Assembly (NCBI GenBank): GCA_001936135.1
Contig: CP012809.1
Coordinates: forward strand, 3,645,501 to 3,709,500
Length of the DNA stretch: 64,000 nt
Direction of reading: 5' to 3'
Source: Saccharomycopsis fibuligera x Saccharomycopsis cf. fibuligera
Taxonomy: Eukaryota > Ascomycota > Saccharomycetes > Ascoideales > Saccharomycopsidaceae
The stretch's first letter is position 1; each line of letters starts with the position of its first letter. The notes below the pieces were generated by a model, which ran no database searches, was not told the DNA's origin, and saw only the letters and a program-made list of their open reading frames with translations. This document shows, in pieces, positions 1 through 11,200 of this stretch. The translations under genes were made by a program, and so were the position numbers.

Positions 1-633
1 GATTCTACAGAGCAGAGGCTTAGAGACTTAAGCTTTGGATATAGAGCAAAATACATCCACAAAACTGCCAAGCAGATCGCCGAGGATCCAGAGGGCTTGC
101 TAAAACTATACCAACTAAGAGACAAAGATTACAAAACTGCCCATAACGAGCTTTTGAAGTTTACTGGGGTTGGTCCAAAAGTGGCAGATTGTGTTTGCTT
201 GATGAGTTTGGACAAGCACGACGTTGTACCAGTCGACACCCATGTTTGGACCATTGCACAAAGAGATTACAAGTTCAAAACCAACTTCAAGAGTAAAGCC
301 TTGAATCAAAAGATATATGAGGAAACTGGTGATTTTTTTAGAGAACTATGGGGCCAGTATGCTGGGTGGGCTCACTCAGTGCTATTTGCTGCGGACTTGA
401 GTGACTTGAACAATGGTGTCAATATGGCAAATGGTGTCCGTAAGCTGAATGCTAGTGTCACTGTCACCAAAAAGAAAACCGTGGTTGTGAAACCAGAAGA
501 TCTTTCTCCTGGCAAGGAGAATATTGTTAAAAAAGAAATAGAGGAAATAATTTATGGCCCTTCAGGCAGACCATTAAGAGGAAAGAGGCGTTTGCAAGCC
601 CTTGGCCAGCAGAAAGTAAAAAAACAAAAATAA
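1..633 (+). CDS. OGG1: 8-oxoguanine DNA glycosylase, C-terminal part (cut by window edge)
   Basis: Frame 1 is open from the first base to a TAA at 631-633, giving 210 residues of the C-terminal half of OGG1; the N-terminus lies outside the window. OGG1 removes 8-oxoguanine opposite cytosine and nicks the abasic site (base excision repair, nucleus and mitochondria). Visible are the HhH-GPD helix-hairpin-helix with GVGPKVADC, whose lysine (178-180) is the Schiff-base nucleophile of the family, and VPVDTHVW, whose aspartate (235-237) is the conserved catalytic acid. WGQYAGWAHSVLF follows, the usual end of the fold. The last 70 residues are a lysine-rich tail, probably a nuclear localisation region. 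It converges on MRPL4 with 146 bp between the stops. Confidence 0.95.
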   Translation, partial: DSTEQRLRDLSFGYRAKYIHKTAKQIAEDPEGLLKLYQLRDKDYKTAHNELLKFTGVGPKVADCVCLMSLDKHDVVPVDTHVWTIAQRDYKFKTNFKSKALNQKIYEETGDFFRELWGQYAGWAHSVLFAADLSDLNNGVNMANGVRKLNASVTVTKKKTVVVKPEDLSPGKENIVKKEIEEIIYGPSGRPLRGKRRLQALGQQKVKKQK

Positions 634-779
634 CAATTAGGTTTACTGGAAGTGACTTTTGTTTTGGGTAATAGTATCACATAATCTACAAATAATGTAA
701 ACTAATAGAATAATGTATATTTACAAGCGTTTTTTTTTTTGACTCGATATTAATAACTTTATAGGTTTATAGTTTTCTA

Positions 780-1718
780 TTAAGCATTAACCACTTCCTC
801 GGAACCAAAAGACAAAATTGCATGTTCCACTTGTTTAGCTGGAACAAGCTTAACAATGTTTTGATAGTCTTCCTTTGCTCTGTTATTTTCAACAATTTCT
901 AATTGATTTTCAAGACTGCCAGATTTCTCGGTGTTTGCTGTGAATAATGGGAAAGCATCGTATGAATTATTGAAAGGCAAAAATTTATTCTTTTGTTCTT
1001 CAGTACCAAACTTTTCTAATCTCAAGTTTGCATTATAGATGACACAATCAGCAAAAGCTTGATTCACTTTGAAATCCTCACCTTGGACTGCGCTATTGAT
1101 ATCAACGCCAAAAACAGCCCAGTTGAGTCTCTGTAACTGTTCTTCTAAATCGCTTTGCTCTGCTTCACTAGCTTCCAAGTATCTCGTTTTGAAATTGTCC
1201 AAGAATTTTTGTTTGTATGCTGGGAATACTGCTTGGGCATTCTCAAAAGCATGTTGTCGTTCACTAAGCACATGTCTTATTCTCCACATGGTATTTCTCA
1301 CCTCATCTGAGCGAGTCTCATACATATCAACAGCAGCACGATCAGTAACCTGAAGAGACTCCAAGTACCGTGCTTCACGAGCAAGAGAATTTCTTTCTTT
1401 CAAGCAGTTGAACCATAAACTGTGCAAATCATTGAAATTTTTACGTCTAAGTTCTGGTATCGTCCATGCTCTAACATTTGTCATTTCAAGCTCTTCTCTG
1501 CTTCTCAAAAGTTTTTTGTTATGGAAGAATTGCCATAATGGATGGTCATCTTTCACTTTTATATTCTTCACCGTTGGGGCAATTGGAGCTCTCAACTTGA
1601 TATTTGGCTTGATTCTTCCGTGAGCAGAGACCGTCGTGTGAAAGTGTTTAGCATTACCAGCGGCACATTTTTGAGCCAAGCTCTGACTGGAGACTTTGAC
1701 AGATATTCTAGAAAACAT
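780..1718 (-). CDS. MRPL4: Mitochondrial large-subunit ribosomal protein uL29m
   Basis: The 312-residue protein matches yeast MRPL4 (about 319 aa), a component of the mitochondrial 54S ribosomal subunit near the exit tunnel. The first 25-30 residues are basic and hydroxylated without acidic residues, as expected of a mitochondrial presequence. The family core follows at about residues 60-125: DDHPLWQFF, then RAWTIPELRRKNFNDLHSLW and CLKERN, the uL29 helical hairpin. The ATG at 1716-1718 is the first in frame and directly precedes the presequence. It is divergent from LSM3 with 467 bp between the starts. I found no CTG codon in it by eye. Confidence 0.93.
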   Translation of the reverse strand: MFSRISVKVSSQSLAQKCAAGNAKHFHTTVSAHGRIKPNIKLRAPIAPTVKNIKVKDDHPLWQFFHNKKLLRSREELEMTNVRAWTIPELRRKNFNDLHSLWFNCLKERNSLAREARYLESLQVTDRAAVDMYETRSDEVRNTMWRIRHVLSERQHAFENAQAVFPAYKQKFLDNFKTRYLEASEAEQSDLEEQLQRLNWAVFGVDINSAVQGEDFKVNQAFADCVIYNANLRLEKFGTEEQKNKFLPFNNSYDAFPLFTANTEKSGSLENQLEIVENNRAKEDYQNIVKLVPAKQVEHAILSFGSEEVVNA

Positions 1719-2185
1719 GGTGATTGAAAGAGTTGAAAGGCGGTAGGTACCCTAGTCAGTATAATATGAGATCACACTCGACCCTTCAATCATCCAAGTA
1801 TGCTGTGGAAATTTTCCATTTTCTTTTTTTTTTTTATTGATTCTTTCTTCGTTCGTTTGAATTTTTCCTGTATAAGAGAGGTATAGGGGCTTACCCGCAA
1901 ATATGGTTAGGAGCACTCAGAATTTTGAGTGGAAAAACACTGAAATCATCAGTGCTGCTGGAAAAAGAATGTAGTGAGGACTCACACTTTACTGACAGGC
2001 TGAACGTCAAAGAACCATCATAGCAAGTTTATTCAAAAACATTGATAAGTGTGACATTTAAAGAAACATTTGTCACTCAATAACGGCTTTCGTTTAGCTT
2101 AATACTTTACTAAACATTAATCCAAGTTACCGGATCGAAGAAAAACTGATCAATTGAAAGAGACATAAACACCTTTATTATAAAA
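1719..2185. promoter_or_regulatory. Divergent promoter region between MRPL4 and LSM3
   Basis: This 467 bp stretch lies between two diverging starts and has no credible ORF. A 14-base T tract near 1826-1840 is a likely nucleosome-excluding element. No strong TATA box was seen for either gene, in keeping with housekeeping expression. Confidence 0.5.
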
Positions 2186-2755
2186 ATGGCAGACCAATTT
2201 GAAACAAACGAGCCACTCGACCTCATAAAATCTTTATTGGACGAGACAATAACTGTGAAGCTTCGTGGTGCGCGTGAAATTGTGGGAAAATTACATGTAT
2301 GTATCTATAGAGTGCACGAACAACATTATTAAGGTGATTAGATCACCTGCCGGTTTAGAGACAGCTAGCGTGATATGTTTCCCTCAAGGGCCCAATGTTT
2401 TTTGGCTTCATTGGTATGAACTTTTGCCCAACAGGACAGAGTCAAAAGAACGATTTATTAACATGTCTTATTAGGCGTACGATAGTCATTGCAATATGGT
2501 GCTAGGCGATGCTGTGGAAACGGTATATCAAATCGATCCAGAAACTAAGGAGATCAAGGTATGTATTCTACACTAATTGATGGTTTTGCAATGCGAGACT
2601 AAATGTTCTTCAATGCTCGGAAAAAGAAATGCATTCCAAATTCAAATATACTAACACTATGCTGTTTTAAGACTACTAAAAAGGAATCTGAAATGATATT
2701 TGTTAGAGGTGATTCTGTGATATTATTCTCTTCTCCAGAACTTGATGATGACTAA
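2186..2755 (+). CDS. LSM3: Lsm3, Sm-like protein of the Lsm1-7 and Lsm2-8 rings (two introns)
   Basis: Three exons, 2186-2296, 2475-2558 and 2672-2755, join in frame to 92 residues. Lsm3 is a core subunit of the heptameric rings that bind U6 snRNA 3' ends in the nucleus and drive mRNA decapping in the cytoplasm. Exon 1 gives the Sm1 motif ([13 protein letters not shown]), exon 2 continues [19 protein letters not shown], and exon 3 gives the Sm2 strand [14 protein letters not shown] and an acidic end. All of these match Saccharomyces Lsm3, which has 89 aa. Both introns have GTATGT donors and AG acceptors, and both fall between codons (phase 0). No single reading frame spans the gene, so an ORF-only annotation would miss it. 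Confidence 0.95.
2297..2474 (+). other. LSM3 intron 1 (178 nt)
   Basis: The donor is GTATGT at 2297 and the acceptor TTATTAG ends at 2474. The best branch-point candidate is TATTAAC close to the acceptor, one base off the TACTAAC consensus. Removing it joins ...GKLH to AYDSHC..., the unbroken Lsm3 core. Confidence 0.9.
2559..2671 (+). other. LSM3 intron 2 (113 nt)
   Basis: The donor is GTATGT at 2559, with a perfect TACTAAC branch point at 2649-2655 and the acceptor TTTTAAG ending at 2671. Splicing joins KEIK to [14 protein letters not shown] in frame. Confidence 0.92.
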
Positions 2756-3294
2756 CTTATATTTGATTGAAATGGGCTAACCAATATTAGTATTTATCAA
2801 TCTTTGTTTTTTTCTTCGTTATGTATTTTAATGCGATTTTACAGCACAATTATGATAAGCATACACCTCCTTACGTTTTCTCTTTATTTTTAGTTTCATT
2901 TTTATTTAAATCATTTTTAATGTTTCTCCAGGTTTTACTCGTGGCATAAACGAACTAAATTAAGTTGCTGTCTATCACCAAATGTACTATAAATTGCTTG
3001 TGTTATGATTGTTTTAAGCTTCTTTTTTCTAAAAATCAGTGTTTAATGCAGGTCATAAGAAACATAACTACAGCAGCTTTACGCCTAGATACTCGAAAGA
3101 GTACACAATCTGGAAAAAGGTTCATGTATATTAATCAATGCAAATATTAAAAAACATAGAAAATCATTACGTAAAAACATAGAAAAGAAATTTGTCAAAA
3201 CTTAAACCAGGATGCCTAAACAAGAAAAGGAAATAAAGCACTGAAAATAGGGCAACTAGCGTTTACGAACAATTCCATTCTTCAATCAATAAAA
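2756..3294. other. Convergent intergenic region LSM3/NTE1
   Basis: This 539 bp stretch lies between two converging stops. It is AT-rich and T-rich near 2800-2900, as expected for 3' UTRs and polyadenylation signals. I see no further gene. Confidence 0.5.
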
Positions 3295-6200
3295 TTAAAT
3301 GGAGTTGCGCCTTTGGAGTGGAAATGCGCTTCTGGACTTAACAGGTTTGATACCCTCAATATAATCAGGAAGCTTTCCTTCTTTACGCAATTCATTTAAT
3401 GCCTTTGTTGCGTATTCAGCTCCAACATCGTATATCTCATTAAATTTGCCAAAAGCTAAAGTTCCGTAATTCTCAATTGGTGGACGCAAGTACAAAACAC
3501 CAGGGGTGGCTTTGGCCTTCTCCAAAGCATTCACAGACTGTACATATGCCAACCTTAGTTGAATATCTGCCATGCTCGGTACTGATGGAGAAGAAGAGAA
3601 TGGGTTGTATCGGTTAATCAATTCCAAACCACCGGACAAAGTATCACCATATGTCATTGGGGTTCTATCGTCAACTGAACCAACATCCACAGCAAAAATA
3701 ATATTAGCACCCTGTCTTTTCATTTCAGAAACTGGTAAGTTATCCACATAACCACCGTCCAAAAGCATATTTCCATGATCCACAATCGGAGGCACTAACC
3801 CACAAAGAGTCATTGAAGCTCTTATAAATCGCCAAGCATATCCAGAAGTATGGAACTCCATGACAGAATTTGTGATATTGGTCGAATTGCAGTAATATCT
3901 AATCCAGAAATCTTCAATCCTGCTGTCTCCAAAGGCTTTCCATACACCTCTATTGAACTCGTGACCCGTGGTGTATGCCACTAGCGGATAAGTCAAATCA
4001 GATAATGTTCTCCAAATACTAGCCACTCTACCAGCAAATTTTTTAGCTCTTCCATAAATCGGTACGATATCATACTCTTTGGCATATAACCCACCAACAA
4101 ACGAACCAATAGACGTACCTCCAATCAAATCAATTGGAATACCTTGCTTCTCAAGTGTTTGGATCACACCAATATGAGCAATACCTCTAGCGCCGCCACC
4201 ACCAAGTACCAAACCAATAGCTTGACCGGATAAGATTCTTGCTAGTCTTGCAAAATCACTTTTGTGTAAGTCAACAGGGGTATAATAAGCTTTACCGCCA
4301 ATGTTTTTATAACGGCCGACAATGTCTTGTTTAAGGGTTTCCACCTTAGATTTCAAGTTGGATAAAAATAATGTTGGAATGACGTTGGAAGCTCTGGCAT
4401 GAGAATCGGTGACAAAACTACCTGAGTGAGAAATATGAAATTGAATATGATGATGTGCCTCAACCCACAATCTATTCTTTAACCATTTATTTGTCGAGCC
4501 CGGAACCACAAATCTATCAGGATGCAACAAAACAAGTTCAGTACGGGCACTGGTTTTGTTCTTCAATAGTAATCTTTCATAATCGCCCACAGCTGGGTCA
4601 CCGGAAGCATCAGCCAATAATAGAATACAATCACCCTGAGAGATACATGTGTGAGTCCAGTTGAAATTCACTGGAGTATCTGTAACATAAACAATCAATT
4701 GGTATCGTTCTTCCAAATCTGAAAAGTAGCCTGATTGCTTTAGTTTTGCTAACTTATCAAAAGCATGTCTACCCAAATGATTAAGAGTTGATGCCTGATT
4801 CAAAATAATAGTGGATTTTCCCATTCTTTTGAATTCATTCACCAATTTTTCGGCAAATTCTGTAACAGGTAAACCATATTTCGTTGGCAAAACCGTAATA
4901 GTTTTATAGTTAGTGAAAAAAGGTCTAGCAGTGGTATTGACTGCAGAAAGTGAATCCCAAAAGTTTTTATCAATCAGATTTTGATTTGAGACCTTCTTAG
5001 CCACTAATCTAGAGATCTTTATCATAATTGAAGGATTTTTTAAAGCCAAGAATTCAAATAAATATCTGGGAATCCTTGCAGCTTCAGACTCTCTAACTGC
5101 AACTAATGATGTTTGTCTCTTAGAAGCAGTTAAAACTTCCAATTCGCCTAAACTTGATCCCTGACCATACTCTCCCAAAGTCCTGGCTTCATTTCCAATT
5201 TGTTTAAGTTCTCTGAATCTTCCACTTAAAACTAAATAGATACCAGTAGCATCCATATCCTGCTTGTAAATGGAATGACCTGCTTTTGCTTGGACCCACT
5301 CGACAGCAAAATCCATATCTAATAAATCTTTATCAAGAACTTGGATAAGTTTTCTCGCAATAGATAAGTGTATAGTAAAGTATTTCTCGCAAAGTTTATC
5401 AATAGTCTCTTTAGGAAGGAATCCAAGATAAGAATCTGAACTCGCTCTAATTGTCACCAACGATTTGTGGCCAACTAGTGAAGCAAGATAACCAGCGATA
5501 CATCCAGTGGAAGCTGTGTATAGATGCTTCTCTGCAGTAGCGGTTGTAAGTAGTGCGGATTCTAGGTAGGAAACATCAAGCGACCCTGATACCACATAAT
5601 ATAGTCCATCATTTGGCGAACTTTGTTGTATTATAGTAGTGCCCTTCTTCACATATAAAAATTTGATGCCGTCAGCAAACTCCCTCTTTGCTTGATCATA
5701 ATCTAAGCTGGGCTGTTCCTCATTAGAAAAAGCGAAAGAATTTCTTCTTGAAGACTCGGATGACGCTATAGCGCGTCCAAATTGAGGAGTGTGTAACCGC
5801 ACAAACCGACCAGCTAAAGCAGATTCATCATTTATACCGGAACCTGCAGAAATGTTTCTTTTGGAGACATTGAACAATGAAGTCGAGCTTGAATTTCGTA
5901 AAATAGGGCTGTTAAGACTTTTTTCATCAATTCCTAGAAACTTGAAGATATTTTCTGTAAGGGCAATTCTCAAAGCTGTATCTTCTGTTTCCTCTTCGGC
6001 ACTGAAAGTTCTTGTTTTTATCTCACTGTGAGTATGATAGGACGGATCAAAGGCTCCCGCTCTAGATATTGGGACATTGGACAACAAATCACCAGGATGA
6101 TGTCTGTTTCTTGAATCCAAAACAACATGTCGGGAATGTGTATCCTGATTACGCAAGACTGGCCTCTTCAAGGATGTAGTAGATTGGGTCAAAAAGTCTT

Positions 6201-7560
6201 CTTTACTCTCCCTTCTCTTAAGAATAACACTAGATGTTGCAGTGTTAGAATTAGATGGAATAGAAAATGAGCTTCTCCTAGTTTCTAAGGTTTTTGGTGG
6301 ATTTTTTATGCTATAACTTTCATTGGTTATATTGTCATTATTTGATTCTTTTTCCAATATCTGCTCGTCAATCCTCTTGACAACACTGTCACAGAGATAT
6401 TTCGGTAACTGACTATTTGTTTCTTCATTCAATCTAATTTCTGTCTGGAAAAGTTCATTAGTCAACCCGAAATAATTATGTGCTGTTTGGAATGTCACTC
6501 TATACAATCTAGTCAATACAACCTGTACAATATGAGATGCAGCTCTTGGCCATTTCCTTGTCAATCTTCTAAACGAGTCTGCAGGAATAACAGCAATTGT
6601 GCAATCTGTCTTTGCTTGAGCAATAAGATCAGGTAAAAAGCTTGCTTTCACATCTGTAGACAAATCTTCAATTGGGCTCATTGAACCCTCGCGGAAATTA
6701 TCCGCTAATTTTTCCAGAGATAATTCCTCTGTTCCCATTTCATTTTCATCAATCAAATAATCAGGAAAAATTTCCAAATTTGCTGCAACGCCTGTATCGG
6801 TTGGAGACGCTTTAACAACTTTGAAGATAACCTGGTTTGATTGATCCGTAGAATAATTTCCAGTGAAAAGTGATAAAATACTAATCAAGGAAGAAAGTGG
6901 ATTACCAGTTTTGACATAATTTATAAGTTGGAATTTCTCGCCATTAAGAATATAAGTTTCGTCAGCGTTAGATAAACTTTGAAAGCTGTATCTGCTATCA
7001 ACATCACCAGGAACCTTTGAATACACATTAACGGATCCTTCTACAACAATTGAAAAACCTAAACTATTATCAAGAGCAAAAAGCTCACCCGCATCAAGTC
7101 TTTGGGTTTTCATTGATCTAGTCAATTCATGAAAAACAGGCTTATCCAAGTAACCAAAAATTTTGATAGCAGATAAGAACTCCTCCAAATAAGAGGAAAA
7201 GCCGGATTTTGTTTCTTCATCTCGAGAATCAATAAATGCAGTTGATTTTTGGTTGCTGTCGTATGATTCTGATGACAATTTCTCATAGATGTTGAAGTAT
7301 CTGTAACGCAATATCAGCCAGGTTGTACCACTAACAAACAAAGCAATAAATATCACGGTGCTGAAGGAAATTGTGATATGGATTTTTCCCGTTAAGACTT
7401 TGAGAAAAAAAGAGGTAATGTAGTAGAGCTTTTCAATGAATAGCCAATGGATGAGCCATAATAAGCTCCTAAATATCGAGACCTTGTATGTGGCTGCACT
7501 GTCACTGTCTAAAGATGCCTTCAGCGGCGCTAAAGCAGTAACGGGATCCACAACAGACAT
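3295..7560 (-). CDS. NTE1: Lysophospholipase NTE1 (neuropathy target esterase homologue)
   Basis: The 1421-residue ER membrane serine hydrolase deacylates phosphatidylcholine to glycerophosphocholine. Two hydrophobic segments lie near residues 30-50 and 60-85. Cyclic-nucleotide-binding-like domains follow at about 140-350, 620-740 and 750-870, separated by a Ser-rich disordered stretch (about 400-600). The patatin domain begins at the oxyanion motif GGGGARG (near residue 1118), with the nucleophile motif GTSIG near 1147 and the Asp motif DGGYVDN near 1265, so the Ser-Asp dyad is intact. Length and order match fungal NTE1. The ATG at 7558-7560 is the first methionine. It is convergent with LSM3 and lies downstream of SEC39 on the same strand. 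Confidence 0.97.
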   Translation of the reverse strand: MSVVDPVTALAPLKASLDSDSAATYKVSIFRSLLWLIHWLFIEKLYYITSFFLKVLTGKIHITISFSTVIFIALFVSGTTWLILRYRYFNIYEKLSSESYDSNQKSTAFIDSRDEETKSGFSSYLEEFLSAIKIFGYLDKPVFHELTRSMKTQRLDAGELFALDNSLGFSIVVEGSVNVYSKVPGDVDSRYSFQSLSNADETYILNGEKFQLINYVKTGNPLSSLISILSLFTGNYSTDQSNQVIFKVVKASPTDTGVAANLEIFPDYLIDENEMGTEELSLEKLADNFREGSMSPIEDLSTDVKASFLPDLIAQAKTDCTIAVIPADSFRRLTRKWPRAASHIVQVVLTRLYRVTFQTAHNYFGLTNELFQTEIRLNEETNSQLPKYLCDSVVKRIDEQILEKESNNDNITNESYSIKNPPKTLETRRSSFSIPSNSNTATSSVILKRRESKEDFLTQSTTSLKRPVLRNQDTHSRHVVLDSRNRHHPGDLLSNVPISRAGAFDPSYHTHSEIKTRTFSAEEETEDTALRIALTENIFKFLGIDEKSLNSPILRNSSSTSLFNVSKRNISAGSGINDESALAGRFVRLHTPQFGRAIASSESSRRNSFAFSNEEQPSLDYDQAKREFADGIKFLYVKKGTTIIQQSSPNDGLYYVVSGSLDVSYLESALLTTATAEKHLYTASTGCIAGYLASLVGHKSLVTIRASSDSYLGFLPKETIDKLCEKYFTIHLSIARKLIQVLDKDLLDMDFAVEWVQAKAGHSIYKQDMDATGIYLVLSGRFRELKQIGNEARTLGEYGQGSSLGELEVLTASKRQTSLVAVRESEAARIPRYLFEFLALKNPSIMIKISRLVAKKVSNQNLIDKNFWDSLSAVNTTARPFFTNYKTITVLPTKYGLPVTEFAEKLVNEFKRMGKSTIILNQASTLNHLGRHAFDKLAKLKQSGYFSDLEERYQLIVYVTDTPVNFNWTHTCISQGDCILLLADASGDPAVGDYERLLLKNKTSARTELVLLHPDRFVVPGSTNKWLKNRLWVEAHHHIQFHISHSGSFVTDSHARASNVIPTLFLSNLKSKVETLKQDIVGRYKNIGGKAYYTPVDLHKSDFARLARILSGQAIGLVLGGGGARGIAHIGVIQTLEKQGIPIDLIGGTSIGSFVGGLYAKEYDIVPIYGRAKKFAGRVASIWRTLSDLTYPLVAYTTGHEFNRGVWKAFGDSRIEDFWIRYYCNSTNITNSVMEFHTSGYAWRFIRASMTLCGLVPPIVDHGNMLLDGGYVDNLPVSEMKRQGANIIFAVDVGSVDDRTPMTYGDTLSGGLELINRYNPFSSSPSVPSMADIQLRLAYVQSVNALEKAKATPGVLYLRPPIENYGTLAFGKFNEIYDVGAEYATKALNELRKEGKLPDYIEGIKPVKSRSAFPLQRRNSI

Positions 7561-8299
7561 AGTTTTATCCCTTTTGTTTTATTACTCCTTGCAATATCAC
7601 CAGGGATAGTTAGCAGGCCAATCAGTGATTTAGGAGAATGGGGATAAAGAAGATGGAGCTCAGAGTGTTGCTCGAGAGATATCCAGTATTGCCATCGCAG
7701 AGCTTCTGAGGAAGGTCTAGTATCTCTGACAGTTTTGCAGCGCTGTTTAGAACTCAGTGGAAACTGATCGATTTCCTCGCTTTTTCATGACTGCACGAGA
7801 CCTGCGTGACAGCGCATGTGCTCGCCTTGTAGTGCTGCCATGTGCAACTGGCTCTTCAAGAGAAGTCCACGGTGATGCCGATGTTCTTTCCTTCAAAACT
7901 GCCCAAGCTAGCTTCATCTTGAATTTAAAAATGAAAAAGTTATTCTCCCCTATTTAGAACAGATCTTGCTAGGTTTTACAGCTATTTGCTTATAATTGCA
8001 TTGCCAAATTGTATTGTACAAGTTAATCCGACAGTGACCCTGCCAGATGCAGCTGCTTATTGTAGGTTGCTGCAGAATGTGCATCGAGGAATTGCCAACT
8101 GCATCCACCGGAAAACAGCTGAAAAGCCAATGAAAGCCAATGAAAATGGGCCAGTTCCTCACACAGCAGCTCTTGTAGTGAGTTGCGGTCATAAAGGCTT
8201 ACAAGACTCCATAGCGAACACTTGGCGATATTATACAAAAATTGGATTAGGGAAAAAAAAGCATGCATTCATTAACATAGTTCATTTTCAATCTTGCAT
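7561..8299. promoter_or_regulatory. NTE1 upstream / SEC39 downstream region
   Basis: This 739 bp stretch holds the NTE1 promoter and the SEC39 3' end. Short open frames here start at non-ATG codons or have no family resemblance. I see nothing else. Confidence 0.45.
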
Positions 8300-11200
8300 C
8301 TATCGATTGGTGTCGTGAGGATTTGCTCCTATCGCCCATCCTAAACCACTCACAAATAAATTTTTAATCTGCTCTTCACCTCCAATCAAGTTCAATCGGC
8401 TATTACTGGCACTGTTGCTCATACCAGGCTGTTCGTTTCCGTTTTCAGTATCGTTTTTGAATATTTCACTTGCAGAGGACGTAAATGCCCTGACAAATCT
8501 GTTCTCAAGTCCGCCTGCACTTTGTTGAGATACTGGAGTACCTCTACCCAATGGAATAGCTGAGTGATTTGCCGAGCTTTCTACTTGTGAATTTCTAGGG
8601 GAGGCAAATGCCGATATAGGCGATGAATTTATGCTATCCTGCTGTTGCCCTAAGTAATTTCTTCTATTGATTGTCAAATTACTGTTATTATTATTGTTGC
8701 TGGCAATGTTCAAATTAGATGCATTTTTCGTAAACTGATTCAACAACGTACCGGTGGAGGCATTAAAGTTCTTGAAAATTGAGCTCGATTGTTGATATTG
8801 ATAATTGTTAAAATCATTAACCACCTGACTGTTCAATTTTTTATGATACTTGTTAGTCAAGTAGTTGGCATGATTAAGTATAATTTTATTTTCTGTAGCG
8901 CTAATCGAAGTTGATGACGGTACCACCTCTAGCAATTTTGAAATGATTTCAATTTGTTGAGTCAAAATCGTCAAAGGGATCTCAATGTGATCGTCTGGCT
9001 CTTCTGCGGCGCCACCAAGCTCTTCATCCTCAAAATCATCATTAAAGCTTGTTATCATCCAGCTTGGGTCAACAAATTTGCATACTTGGAAGATGGTGAG
9101 CCATATGTATCCAAGAGATTCTGAAGAAGTGCCGGTTTCGTTATTTAATAATTTCATCGAATTTTCGTATGCAAACTCAAAATTTAAGTCAATTAATGAT
9201 GAATTGATACAACTAGAAATCAATTTATCCTTAAGGGGATATTTATGGTTTGCTACCATGTGTGGTATTTTACTTGCTCTGTTTTTTTTTAGTTCTAATT
9301 CCTGTGTGGAAATTTCAAGTTCGCCATCTTCAACGAAAAAGTCATCATAAAGTTCAAAACTGTCAAAATCTCCAGAATAGTTCTCGGTTCCATTCAAATT
9401 GGCGCTTTCGAAGTACGAAACATCAAAGATTAAAGCCACTTTATCTAAACTTATGCAAAAGTCAACGATTGTCTTATAAAGCTTAGCCATATCAAGATAG
9501 CTCTTCGCATTAAGCTCCAATATTTTTTCCATGATAACCAAAGGATTATTTAGACGATAGATATCAACAGGTACCACTGTCTCACTATTTTGCAATTGAA
9601 ACTTATAGTTTATAACTAATTGATTTGACGCAATGAGAAGCTTCTTGAGTTTGAGTATTTCAAAATTGAGGTCATCACATGAATCAAAATCTTTTTTGAT
9701 GTTCGAGATTTTATGAAGACTCAAGTCAGAAGTTGCAAACTCCGACAAAGATTTATCCTGTACAAGCGAGGACTCAAAATCAAAGAACTTCGCATCATTG
9801 CTTGATTCATAAATATCAAGCTTGCTTTTGTTAGCCACAAAAAAATTGTTTGCATCAGCAATGTCAGTCTCGAGCTGTAAATCAAAGTTTTTTAAAAACT
9901 CAACCACTGTAAGGAGTTCGCCTCTTTTTAAACTAAAGTTGTCCGCCTTTATATAATGTTGCCAACAGTATTTAAGTAAGATTTTTTTGAAATTAGCATT
10001 TGAATTGAAATTTATAAGCAAATATTTCTCTATTAAACCATTGTAGTTTAGGTTTAATAATATTTCAAATAAAATTTCATTAATCTTATTGATACAGGCA
10101 TAATTCTGAATTTTTTTGAACAATACCGAGCTGTCAATTAGCCAGTTGAAATTTATCAAGAAGTTTTCCCAGTTATTATAGCTATCAACATGGTTTTCAA
10201 GATCATCGTTGACTTTGTAATTATGAATTAAAAATTTAGCAAAATTTAGCTGAATTTCAGATGACGATATAGCAATTAGTAGGATTTGAGTAATCGACAT
10301 TAAAATCTCGTTATTGTTGCCTATTTTTATCAATTTGCTGATTGAGTCAATCAAAGAGGATATTATTTCTAAGCTTGGTAAAGTGTTGTTGCAAAAATGT
10401 GTCTTTATGTACTGATCATCAATGATATTATGGTCAAAATCCTGTTGAAAATCAATTGAATTTGAATCGTTATGAAACTGTTTAAAGTAATGGTTATTGC
10501 CTATAAAATATTGAATTGTCTCACTCATCAATGACAAAGTTTCATGTGTGAGAGCGTTACTTGAGTACACTTTGAATAGGTAATCAACTATGAACTTGTT
10601 TAAAAAATTTAACACTTCGTTGTCATAGTCTTGAGTCACTAAGTAATTGTTGAAAAAAAACTCAAACATCTTAAGCACGAGATCATAATCGTCGCTTGTG
10701 ATAAAGTTTTTGTCTTCTAACCACCCATTCAATAACCTCCAGTTGTTGTTGTACTTGACATACGGGATTATACAATTGATTAAAAATTCATCAATGTTGT
10801 CTTTATCCATAAATTTGATCAAATAATTAAAATTTTCTTTTGATGAAAGACCATTTTGAAAGACGAGAAGGTTTGGTAATGCTCCATAGATTCCGTTTTT
10901 GATATAGTAATTTATTATAAAATCTAAAGGATTTAATAATCCCAATTGCCAACTTTGTACTGACGGATCAGCTTTCGGCAAAAGATTTAGCAATGACCTA
11001 TTGAAGAAAACATTCTCATTATACAATTCTGAAACCTTAAGGGTTCTTGATTTAACAAAATTGAAAAACATCGTTTGCTTCTCCGAATCATTCGCTGCTA
11101 AATGTTGATTCCAGCTGAACTTAATCGCTTGAATATCAATGTAATTTGACAATGTATTGAATTGCTGTTCCAACACTTCTCTATCGTCCAATTTTTCTAG

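Noticed and set aside
7986-8318. 110-codon plus-strand frame upstream of NTE1
   Set aside because: Starts at a TTG codon, has no recognisable domain and overlaps the 3' end of SEC39.
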